Shown here piece after piece: positions 34,874 through 44,396 of a stretch of 64,000 nt of DNA. Each line of letters begins with the position of its first letter. The stretch's first letter is position 1. The position numbers and the translations under genes are program-made. The DNA is from Nematostella vectensis (lineage: Eukaryota > Cnidaria > Anthozoa > Actiniaria > Edwardsiidae), in assembly GCF_932526225.1 (NCBI RefSeq), contig NC_064046.1, forward strand, positions 8,767,719 to 8,831,718. Reading direction: 5' to 3'. The notes beneath the pieces were generated by a model, which was not told the origin of the DNA, made no database searches, and saw only the letters and a program-made list of their open reading frames with translations.

Positions 34874-37800
34874 CTAGAGGTTGTTGATAAATGCGAGAGT
34901 CTCCTCAAATCTTTCGTCTGTTTCTAAAGCCTGATCACAGGCAAACCAGTCAAACCGGTTATCTGTAAGCCTTCGTTGTCGTTTTGACCGACTCTGTAAG
35001 TGTATAGTTTTTGTAGGCGAATAATTGAGTGAGCATATCGGTCTAGCTTTATTCCGTCTTTGCTTCTGACTGGTTTTATTCCGTTGGAGCATCTGTCCGG
35101 TTACTTTCTGTCTGTTCATCTGTCCGGTTTCTTTCTGTTCATTTATCTGTCCGGCTTCTTTCTGTTTATTTATCTGTCCGGCCTCTTTATGTTCGTCCGT
35201 ATGTCCGGCTTCTTTCTGTTGGTCTATCTGTTTGCTTTCTTTCTGTTCGCTAATCTGTCCGGCATCTTTCTGTTCATCCATCCTTTCAGCTAATTCACGC
35301 TTGTCTGTTTTCTGATCTTCTTTCTGGTCGTCCAATTGTCCTTTCCCCATAGGTCGTTCCAGCTGTCTGACTTTGTTTTCGTCCATTTGTCTGTCTCCTT
35401 TGTGCATTTTCTCAACTTGTTTGCCATCATTGAGTTTGTCTATCATTTCGGCTTCTATCCGTTCGTTCACAAGACTTTTCACTTGCTGGTCGCAAATCTT
35501 CTGTTCGTTTTCTGTCAGTTTATCAACTTTCCTGCCGTGTTGTGTTTGGTTCAAACTAGACGAGGGCATGCCAAGTGTTTGAGGATTACTGGCTAAACCC
35601 CACTCGCTTTCTGAGTACACGGTGTAAGAAATTGTATCACTTTCTGAGTCAGTAAAATCACTATTGGAATTTGCTTTATATGGACTGTTAATAACAGCGT
35701 CCATGTTTTCAAACGCAGAAAAAGTAGAGGTTTGGACAGGTGATTGGTCATTTCTTGAAGTTGTCTTCCGAGCTTCTTTCTGATTGTCCAACCGTCCGAA
35801 TTGCCTCTGCTCGTATATCTGTCTGACTTTTATCTGATCGTATATGCATTCGTGATGCTCATCCATCTGGATCTGACTGTCCATCAGTCCATCCCCTTTC
35901 CCTTGAAATATCTGTTCGTCATCTACAGTAAGCCTTGCTCTCTCTTTATCGCTCTTGCCATTTTCGTGCAAACATTGAACTCTCGTATTAACACTACGCA
36001 CCTTCACGTTTGGCATCTTCGCTATAAGCGCTCTCTTGTCGTACCCACACATTTCTAATGGTCTCAAAACGACCCGCAAGTGCAGATTGCCATAATTCAA
36101 ATGGCTCCTTTTCTCACACTGTTTGCCATGACATTTTGTAGATTCGACTGAGCTAGATATCTCGGAGGACGTATCAGAAGTAGAAGTGAAGTCCATTGAA
36201 CTACTGGTGGAATCGTATTCATTGCTCGAGTCACTATCAAGGTCCGAGTCACTATCTGAGTCTAAATCACTATTTGAGTCACTATCAGAGCCTGGCTCTC
36301 TATTAGAGTTGCTACATTCAGCAAATAGCGAAGCTCTATTGTTTCTGACAGGACGATCCTCGTTACGTCTTTTGTTAGACTGGGACACAGATTCCATAAT
36401 GGCGTTTGCATAACCAGGAGAGCGGGGTTCATTTGGGAAATGTCCAGACAAGGTTGAGACATCCGTGTTGAGATCAGCATCTTGTGGTTCCTTCTTCACC
36501 GTGACAGATGAAAGATGTTGATGTGGGCAAGTAACGCTCCTAGACATGACGTGCTCATCTGATCGGGTGGCTTCACCCAAGCTTAAGTCGTTCTCTGGCT
36601 CTTTCTTCACAACAGAATCTGATGGCATCATCACTTGGGAATGGTTGTAAGACTTCCTGGAATTGATTGAGTCCGAAGAAGGGCGTTTCACTGGTGTGGA
36701 TGATCCACCTAAATTAAGGTTGGGCTCCTTCTTCCCAGTAACTTCAAATGGCTTAATCGATTTGGAACGGTGAATGTCTCCAAATTCGATCCCGCTAGAC
36801 GATTCATTTGAGAGGTGCCCTAACCTTGATCCAGCCATGCAGTCATCATCTTCCGGTTCCTGCTTAACAGCAAATGCGTCAGGAGACATCTGTTGGTGAC
36901 AATGGCAATCAACTTGTCCAGGTTTATCAACATAATCTGAGGGTTGATATCCTCCTGTAGGATGGCCTGGCGAGATGGATCCACCTGTGTACCCTCTGTC
37001 TTCCGGTTCCTGTTTCACAGTAACTCCTGGAGATACCATCGGCTGACGTTGTTGGGATTCAACGTCCATAGGTTTATCAACAGCAACATAATCTTTGAGA
37101 TGTCTTGAGGCTGATTCCTTTGTGTGGTAATCATCATTTACTGACTCATTTCTGACAGTAGCAGAAGAAAAACTACTATCCCGGTGTTGGTCAAAGTTCT
37201 CCGTATTAGATGCAGTGTCACTATTATCAACATCTTGCAAAGCAGAGAGCGTGTCCGAGTCTGGATGCTCGATATTAATGCTCACGAGAGAAGAATTAGC
37301 ATCACATTCTGTGTCGTTATTCCCGTATGTCTCATGGTTCCTCTTATCGCGATGTCCCCCGTCTTGGTGTCGCTCGTTCCCTGCCAACAGGCCAGGTGAA
37401 GCTTGTCTCGTCGTCGTCCCATTCTCAGTCCTTTCAAAACAATGCCCTTCTTCCTCGTTTGATTGCCGTTTATAAAGATTTGGTTGTTTTGAAGCAGGTT
37501 TCGCTAGGCCTGAAACAGAAGCCAGCCTCTTGTATTTGCGTGAATCCAAAGAGTCCAAAACAACTCTCAAATTTAACATGCTCAGCACAGTCCCCGACTT
37601 TCTTTGTCTATTGCTGGCACATGTCGCGACGGTGGCATATTCGGCGACTTGGCATGGTACTTCAGAGCTAAAACTAGTCTCCTTGACAAAGTTTGTATTC
37701 TGTATCGTTGTCCTTGCGTGGACATCTGATCCATGCAGTGATATCTGCTTGATCACATCTGCCTTGGGTTTACTAGGAGCCCTACCACCGGCAGCGGGTG

Positions 37801-40399
37801 TACATGCACAACACACTGTCTTTGACAACTTTAAATAACTGTGGTCTAATTTCACTATTCTTTGATAACTTGCTCTACAAACGCGCTTGCTATTTCTGAT
37901 CTGTGAAGTGCAATGGCGCTTATCTATCTTGGACTGTGCCATCGATTGCCTCACCAATCCAGATCCTGGTTGTCCCGTAGAGGATGAATGAACTTCAGGT
38001 TGATTCAAGGAATCTTTTGCCATCGGGGGAAAGTACTTTTCAGTTTGCCCTGGTAAAGGTGAGTTTGGCTGTCCAAGAGAAGACCCCGATGACTCCACAT
38101 CATTGTTAGTGCAGAGCTCAGAGTCTTGTTCAAGCGTTTGCTTACCAGGTGTAACTAGCCCCTTATTCGAGTATACACGAATGTCTGGGACTAAAAAATA
38201 ATTCATATCAGTGCTATGGTCGACGGACTCAGAGTCTGAGTCACTGACTACGTCCTCAGCCTGAGTTGTCAGGGTAGGTCCCTCTTGGTGGCAACGAGAA
38301 ATCATGACGACTCTCTGAGGACCCTCTGACAACTTGTTATGTACAACAGACTCAATTTCTGAAATGTTGGACGTCTGCTTGGGATCTAGGCTTAAGACTT
38401 TCTGGCCCTCTGACGACTCGTTGTGTACAGCAGACTCTATTTCTGAAATGTGGGTCGTTTGCTTGGGATCTAGACTTAAGACGTTCTGGCCCTCTGACAA
38501 CTCGTTATGTACAGCAGACTCTATTTCTGAAATGTTGGACGTCTGTTTGGGATCCTCCCTTAAGAAGTTCTTGCTCTCTGACGACTCGTTATGTACAGCA
38601 GACTCTATTTCTGAAATGTTGGACGTCTGCTTGGGGTCCACCCCCGATAGGTTCTGGCCCTTTGTTAAATCCTCGTATACAGGAGACTCTATTTCTGAAA
38701 GATTGTTCGGATTATTGGGATCTACTTCTCTCAGGGGGTTCCGACCCTCTGACGAATCATTCTGCACCGTGGTCTCTTTTCCTGCGTCTGAAATATAATC
38801 CAACATAGTTACATCTAGGTCGTTGAAAGGTTCATCATCTGGCGACTCTGAGCTGGTTAGTTTCATTTGTTTAGAAGTTGGTAGAGTGCCGCCTAATGGC
38901 TTCCGTCTCATATCTGATGTACTGGGCTTATTTTTCGTCGAGTACTCAAATTCGCCTGGCTCACCATTGATACAGGGGGGTGACGATTCAAAGGAATTAA
39001 CCTCTTCTAACAGGTTTCCAGGAACGATTGAATGTAGCGCTGTCTGTTGCGAAATTGTGTTTGAGTATTTCTTAGTAGATATATATTCCCCACTCATTGA
39101 CTTTAGTCTTTTGTGTGCGGGTTCACTTGGAGAGACTTTTGAAGTTTGAATCAATTTGTCTGATGAAATTCTTCCATCTTCAGTCACTGCACCCCTCTTG
39201 CCAATACTCACGTCAATAACCACATTGATGTTAACTGGAATGATTGATTGGTCAATTCCACGCCTTGCCCCAATACGAGAATCATTGTCGGTCGAATCAT
39301 CAACCTCATCATCAAACACCACACCCATACGCTTCCGTTTCAATTGACGAGGTTTCTGCCGTGCTCTAGACTTTTTAGAATTCATGGATAGAATATCAAT
39401 TTTCATGAATTTCTTTACAGTGTCAGGTACAACTGGTACAGGTAATAAACGGGGCGAGAGGAAGCTCTCAAAGACCTCCATATCAGTGTAGCATGAAGAA
39501 ACGAGTGGAATGACCTCCGCAGGGGCGATTCCAGATACAAAACGCAAAAGCTCTTTAAAGCTTGAATGATCTGAATAAGGGACTGTTACATAGTTTGGCA
39601 AGTGTCTATAAGGATTGCTTTTTTCACCTTCATAGAGGGCAGTTGGAAGGATAACAAAAGGATCTCGGAACTGACTCAGGGTATAACTGTTGACAGGGTG
39701 CTGAGCCACAATTATTTGAGTTTTGTGCCATTCAGAAGTGAAAACATCCGGAAGGTCTAGCCATTTGAGCAGCTCCATTTTCTTCGGAGTAACACCAATC
39801 CAGCAATTAAACTCAAGGGCAATCTTCACCAGCAAATCTTCTTTCCCCAGAGTCCTCAGGGGGATAATAATGTCATCACCCAAACGTCGCCTTATAATAT
39901 CAAATATGAGCTTCATTGTTTTAGTTTTTGTGGGGAAATTACATGAGGGATGGCAGTAAGTGTTATCCAGGTAAAGCTTGTCAATTTGTTTACCTTTGAG
40001 TGATTCGTGTAACAGCATAGCTGGCTTAAATCGGAAGTCACCTGTGTAGAGAATTGTCCCAAAGTAGCCTTCAAACAGGAACATGACCGCTCCAGGGCAG
40101 TGGTTTGCATCAAGGAGGGTTACAGTTAGCATTTCCCGCCCTTCTTCGTCTAAGGGTAAGACCACAGGTTCTCCTAAAGGTAATGCCACAAGGAGATCCT
40201 CGTTTACATTGAGTTTGTGCATAAGAATGCGCTTGGTGATTTCTGAGCAGTAGATCTTGTATTTTGTCCATGATGAAGTGAGACCTTGGGTGTGGTCAGC
40301 ATGTGCGTGGGAGAGAAAGAACAAGCGACTCTTGAGACACACCCGCCTGGTCCAGATATCCACTGCTATTGGGGTGTCTTGGATAGCTGTACCATTCAT
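34874..40399 (-). CDS. DCLRE1B: DCLRE1B (Apollo/SNM1B), beta-CASP 5' exonuclease with a giant repeat-rich tail
   Basis: Apollo is a metallo-beta-lactamase/beta-CASP 5'-3' exonuclease that trims leading-strand telomeres and helps in crosslink repair. The gene is a single exon of 1841 codons; human is 532 residues. The N-terminus MNGTAIQDTPIAVDIW matches human MNGVLIPHTPIAVDFW. Metal-binding motifs are intact: HAHADH (31-36), LLDANHCPG (H100), YTGDFR (D121), LYLDNT (D145) and YSDHSS (H278). The fold ends near residue 335. The other 1,500 residues are disordered: a 28-residue repeat (ISEIESAVHNESSEGQ..., about five copies, nt 38310-38770), five VKxEP-type motifs (nt 36480-37030), an Asp/Ser-rich tract (nt 36130-36310) and nine-residue KEAGQINEQ repeats (nt 34990-35300). 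The protein ends WFACDQALETDERFEETLAF. I could not see a human-like TRF2-binding motif. The nuclease assignment is firm; tail roles are inference. Confidence 0.93.
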   Translation of the reverse strand: MNGTAIQDTPIAVDIWTRRVCLKSRLFFLSHAHADHTQGLTSSWTKYKIYCSEITKRILMHKLNVNEDLLVALPLGEPVVLPLDEEGREMLTVTLLDANHCPGAVMFLFEGYFGTILYTGDFRFKPAMLLHESLKGKQIDKLYLDNTYCHPSCNFPTKTKTMKLIFDIIRRRLGDDIIIPLRTLGKEDLLVKIALEFNCWIGVTPKKMELLKWLDLPDVFTSEWHKTQIIVAQHPVNSYTLSQFRDPFVILPTALYEGEKSNPYRHLPNYVTVPYSDHSSFKELLRFVSGIAPAEVIPLVSSCYTDMEVFESFLSPRLLPVPVVPDTVKKFMKIDILSMNSKKSRARQKPRQLKRKRMGVVFDDEVDDSTDNDSRIGARRGIDQSIIPVNINVVIDVSIGKRGAVTEDGRISSDKLIQTSKVSPSEPAHKRLKSMSGEYISTKKYSNTISQQTALHSIVPGNLLEEVNSFESSPPCINGEPGEFEYSTKNKPSTSDMRRKPLGGTLPTSKQMKLTSSESPDDEPFNDLDVTMLDYISDAGKETTVQNDSSEGRNPLREVDPNNPNNLSEIESPVYEDLTKGQNLSGVDPKQTSNISEIESAVHNESSESKNFLREDPKQTSNISEIESAVHNELSEGQNVLSLDPKQTTHISEIESAVHNESSEGQKVLSLDPKQTSNISEIESVVHNKLSEGPQRVVMISRCHQEGPTLTTQAEDVVSDSDSESVDHSTDMNYFLVPDIRVYSNKGLVTPGKQTLEQDSELCTNNDVESSGSSLGQPNSPLPGQTEKYFPPMAKDSLNQPEVHSSSTGQPGSGLVRQSMAQSKIDKRHCTSQIRNSKRVCRASYQRIVKLDHSYLKLSKTVCCACTPAAGGRAPSKPKADVIKQISLHGSDVHARTTIQNTNFVKETSFSSEVPCQVAEYATVATCASNRQRKSGTVLSMLNLRVVLDSLDSRKYKRLASVSGLAKPASKQPNLYKRQSNEEEGHCFERTENGTTTRQASPGLLAGNERHQDGGHRDKRNHETYGNNDTECDANSSLVSINIEHPDSDTLSALQDVDNSDTASNTENFDQHRDSSFSSATVRNESVNDDYHTKESASRHLKDYVAVDKPMDVESQQRQPMVSPGVTVKQEPEDRGYTGGSISPGHPTGGYQPSDYVDKPGQVDCHCHQQMSPDAFAVKQEPEDDDCMAGSRLGHLSNESSSGIEFGDIHRSKSIKPFEVTGKKEPNLNLGGSSTPVKRPSSDSINSRKSYNHSQVMMPSDSVVKKEPENDLSLGEATRSDEHVMSRSVTCPHQHLSSVTVKKEPQDADLNTDVSTLSGHFPNEPRSPGYANAIMESVSQSNKRRNEDRPVRNNRASLFAECSNSNREPGSDSDSNSDLDSDSDSDLDSDSSNEYDSTSSSMDFTSTSDTSSEISSSVESTKCHGKQCEKRSHLNYGNLHLRVVLRPLEMCGYDKRALIAKMPNVKVRSVNTRVQCLHENGKSDKERARLTVDDEQIFQGKGDGLMDSQIQMDEHHECIYDQIKVRQIYEQRQFGRLDNQKEARKTTSRNDQSPVQTSTFSAFENMDAVINSPYKANSNSDFTDSESDTISYTVYSESEWGLASNPQTLGMPSSSLNQTQHGRKVDKLTENEQKICDQQVKSLVNERIEAEMIDKLNDGKQVEKMHKGDRQMDENKVRQLERPMGKGQLDDQKEDQKTDKRELAERMDEQKDAGQISEQKESKQIDQQKEAGHTDEHKEAGQINKQKEAGQINEQKETGQMNRQKVTGQMLQRNKTSQKQRRNKARPICSLNYSPTKTIHLQSRSKRQRRLTDNRFDWFACDQALETDERFEETLAFINNL

Positions 40400-43300
40400 G
40401 ATGTTACAATGATCATGATAACCTTACATATATATCTTGCATAACCTGTAAAAAAGAGATGAAAATGAACTTATACAACAATAAAAATACATGAAGATTC
40501 TGTTAAATAAATTAAGAGAAAGAATATATATTTATAATTCGGCTTAAAAGATTAGGCAATATTCAAATAATTATATATAAAAGTTGGCCACATGAGGTAA
40601 AATAAACAATAACCCTGTGGAATGCACTCACAAAAGGGTCTTTAGAGAATGCATAAAACTCTAAATTTAGTTTCCACATTCCCTTAGAAGATTCTTTCAA
40701 GCTTCAACAGGTGTGAAAATGGCCTACCCAGCTACCTGTTACACATATTGTGTACACATCTAATTTTCAGCTGAGGCTGGGTCGTTCATATATTTGGAGC
40801 TATGTTCTTTTTTTTAATTTCAATGTATAAATACATGATACTATATGAAGATTTAGAAAGAGGATTGCACAATGATCAACAACAATATGTTGTTATATTA
40901 TTCTGCATGTTAAAATTTGGTGAAATCTGAGGCTGAAAGTTCTTATAAAAAAGGTTGGTATTAATTAATTATTAAATTTCCCAATAATTTATTTGGTATT
41001 CTACTGTGTGCAAGTAAAAAAGTAAGTAGAATGGGTATTGTTTAAGTTCAATTAACAGTCATCTTTATAGTCAGGGCGCACAAAAAGAGCTCAATCTATA
41101 CACAGTGGACAAAAGCACCAAACTTGGTATAAATATAGCCTAGAGGATGGGAATCAATATTGAGACCGTTGCCCACCGGTACCATCACGGGATCAATAGA
41201 AAATGACCAATTCTTCTTTTCAAAATCTGGTGTTATGGGTACCGTGTGATGAGATTTTCATACCTTTTTAACGAGACAGAAAAGATCAAAATGCACATAT
41301 TTGAAAACGATTTCTATCATTTAAGCTGTACTTTATCGCATTCCAAACAATAAAAGGTATAAATAGCTATAAAAAGCTACATTTGAGGAAGAAGGAAAAC
41401 TTACTGGAACCCAGGTCCCACATAGCTTTTTTTACATCCCTCTTGCTAACATACAAATATGACTGATTTTCGTTCATCAAATAAGTACATAGGTGGTGCA
41501 CATGAATTTTACCAAAAAAATTATTTCAATGAGTTATCTGAACATTATACTAAGGGTAACAGAGCTTTAATTCAACCAGTGTGGCTGTCAGCTGTTGAGG
41601 GAGATTTTTCATAGCCTGTTAAGCATTCATAAAATACCCCATGACAAGTAGGAAAATTTGTTTATCTTTTCATTACGGCCCTATGAAATTTTTAAAATTT
41701 CAGCCTCACTCCACCCCATGTTGCGGGGGCGCCTGTAGACACCCTAGGCCTCCAGAGACTTGCACTTAATCGTGCTCTTTCCCTGGTGAGGATGGATGAA
41801 TTTTGACAACGTGACATGTGACAACGCCAATGGCAAGTCACTGTCCCCACCAGGGAGAGAGCAATTTCGTGGAAGTGAGGCTTTTGAGCTCAGTGAAGGA
41901 CCCAACCGCTCCAGCCGCTGTGTTTGATACAAATGCAAGTTTCGAAAGAGGTAACAATATTTTAATATCTCTCCATGTTGCAGGCGTCTTTTCGTGGCAG
42001 CAATGACTTAAATCAAAGAATATGAGTTGCTCCATCGCCTTGTGTTAAGATTTTGCCAATGGATTGGATATTTTCCTAAAACTGGCCAGCGAATTTTCAG
42101 TTTTTTGGTGGCGGGATCTGTTTTAAGCTTTTTGCCTTACCCTCTGGGGTTCGAGGTATTGGAGGACTCTCCTCTGAACTCCCAAAACGGCTCCAAGGGA
42201 GAGAAAGACAAAGACTTCTTGTAAGACTTCAGTCTTTATTATACAACAAAATCCACTACCAATTCATTTATTTTTAAAAAGGTTTCTATGTATGTCCATT
42301 TAAACTTCAGTATCTAAGCGCTTTTGTGTGGTTATAGAAAACTGGAATCAGTAAAAGCTCTGCACTGATTGGTTGCTATAAAGCGTGAATCGCTTTGGAA
42401 TCAGTTGACAATAAAATTCCGATAGTAATTAGGTCTCTGTTCACTTCAGTGTGTGATCACTTGTACACATCTCTCAAACGGAAATCTTGAAAAAACAAAG
42501 CAGGGCTTCACAAAATGCAAATGTTTCTCATTGAGAGCCTGTCTGCTGAAAGGTGGACTGCTTTTCTTTTGATATTGGTGTAGTATTTGATTGTGTTCAG
42601 ATTTAGATTCCAGAAGTTGGAAGTAAGGGTAAAAGTGTGGCAACCTGACAATACAATAACTCTTTCGAAGTCCCAAAACAATGGAAAGTGGTCACCCTTG
42701 TAAGTGTAATAATATAGATGATTGTTGGCATCACCCCCTGGTAAGTGTATTCTAAGTATATTGATAGCATAATATTTTGTTTGCCCTGGGTATTTAAAAT
42801 CAACCCTTGTACTTTGGACATCAGCGTCGATTCACATGATAGCACACAAGAAAAATTGTCCAGTATACAAATTTTCTGTGCCTGTAGTGGATGAATACTT
42901 TAGGAGAGACATGCAAAAAGGAGCAGTGCCGATAGTAGATGACCAATTAAATGCTATAATGCACCTACAAATTGCTAAGAATCAAGAGGTCATGAAATTA
43001 ATTGTTGATTAAGTTTCTCTCTGTGGTCCTATCAACATTCCAATGCGAGTTAGTTTTATTTTAAACCACTATCACACCATTTGATTTTGTCAAAGGGGTA
43101 TTCAAAGAGCATAACTGGTTGCCTCACTATACTTTCAAGAACACAAGTTTGTTGTATTAGGTAAGGTAATAGTGTATTTATCATCTGACTATATACCTAC
43201 ATCCCTTAAATGTCGAATACCTTCCCCCAAAATGTAGCCCACCGGTAGGCTTTAGGAATTCCTCCCCCTCCCCCTCCCCCTCCCCCTGCACAGCACATCC

Positions 43301-44396
43301 AATATGGTGGGCGTGATATCACATTCCGTGTTTTCGGGTATTTAGTGCCGGTAAAAACTATCAAAGCCTACAGGTAGGCTACCAAAATGGTTTCAAACAC
43401 AAAATTTGAAAAGTCTCCTTGCGGGAGGTAGCATGTCCCGATACTCCCACTCCCAAGGGTGATGTGCTTTGCACCACGCTTTGCATAAGTATTCAGTCAA
43501 ATTTCGGAATGTACAATAGGCCATTCCAGCTATAACTTTGCGCACGCATTAAAATAGAAACCTACCTCAACTACCAGAATGCAGGCGCGTGCTGCATGGC
43601 GGTAGTTAAGGAATGTTTTCATGTCTAGTGCGGCACACGCTATCTGGCATAGCGTGTTTCAAATGTGGGTTTCAAATGACTAGTGCATTTGGAAAACAAA
43701 CTCTATACAGATAGCTCTTATTACTTAAGTTGCTGGTGTATAGGCGGATATTCTACAGCTTGACATACCACAATAAGTGAATGGTTTAAACCGTAATAAA
43801 ACGAGCAATCAGAACAGATTCAGGGCAACGGAGGGTATAGAATGTTGCCACGTTCTCGAGGAACTGGTCTCCAAAACAAAGTTGTAATGATCCTGAACAA
43901 ACTACTAACAACATTATTACTGTGAATATGCAAAGATCGTAGTACTTACAATATATGTTCCACGTGTGGATGTCATCCGTCAATTAGTTTAGGAGAATGT
44001 CGAGAAAGAAGGTACAGAATTCTAGACGATCACCGAACATTTGAGAAGTAGCGCGCCAAAATGCTCGCAGTGCATTACGGGCCCGTTTTTAGAGAAATAC
44101 TAATTTATATTGTATCCTTCCTAGTAGATGCATAAAAGATGCAACTTTAAATATTTTTCTTAGAGAAATCTTTCTATAATATAAAAAGCAAAGAAAACTG
44201 AAAGGTCAATCAAATTTTAATCGGTATGCCTGTGGTGTGGTAGTATTCAAGTGCAACATGGGTAATTTTCAACATGGCGGCCAATGCGAGACATGCTCGC
44301 GTTGAACTAAATCCTTTACAATGAATTGCTCCCTATATGAAAATATTCCATAGTTAGTTATCCTAGAGTTTTGTTTCGAATAAGTCTATCTTTACA
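40400..44396. other. Long divergent intergenic region between DCLRE1B and CPSF2
   Basis: This 4 kb is mostly AT-rich. A CCCCCT-rich microsatellite lies at about 43261-43287. CPSF2 5' UTR must lie near the right end; a 16-codon ORF opens at ATGGCGGCC (44274) upstream of the CPSF2 start. ORFs at 41744-42224 overlap on both strands and are unsupported. A 58-codon ORF is listed separately. Confidence 0.5.
42836..43012 (+). CDS. Possible small ORF or terminal exon, unidentified
   Basis: An ATG at 42836 opens 58 codons ending at TAA (43010-43012), and the frame is open upstream to before 42773. The product has an ordinary protein-like composition (for example FSVPVVDEYFRRDMQKGAVP and IVDDQLNAIMHLQIAKNQEV). 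A possible acceptor, ACATCAG, precedes it at about 42817-42823. Another open stretch reading KVWQPDNTITLSKSQNNGKW lies just upstream, near 42617-42700. No family is recognised. It could be an exon of an unmodelled gene, a transposon remnant or chance. Confidence 0.25.
   Translation: MIAHKKNCPVYKFSVPVVDEYFRRDMQKGAVPIVDDQLNAIMHLQIAKNQEVMKLIVD

Noticed and set aside
32994-34887. Plus-strand ORFs rich in SGFFLSVHL and SVCPAVRLLSV that look like multi-pass membrane proteins
   Set aside because: They are the antisense of the 27-bp units coding the DCLRE1B nine-residue repeats and their downstream copies. The hydrophobicity is an antisense effect.
41744-42224. Three overlapping ORFs of 62-65 codons
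   Set aside because: They are on both strands with no recognisable domain. Compositional chance in a GC-richer patch is the simpler reading.
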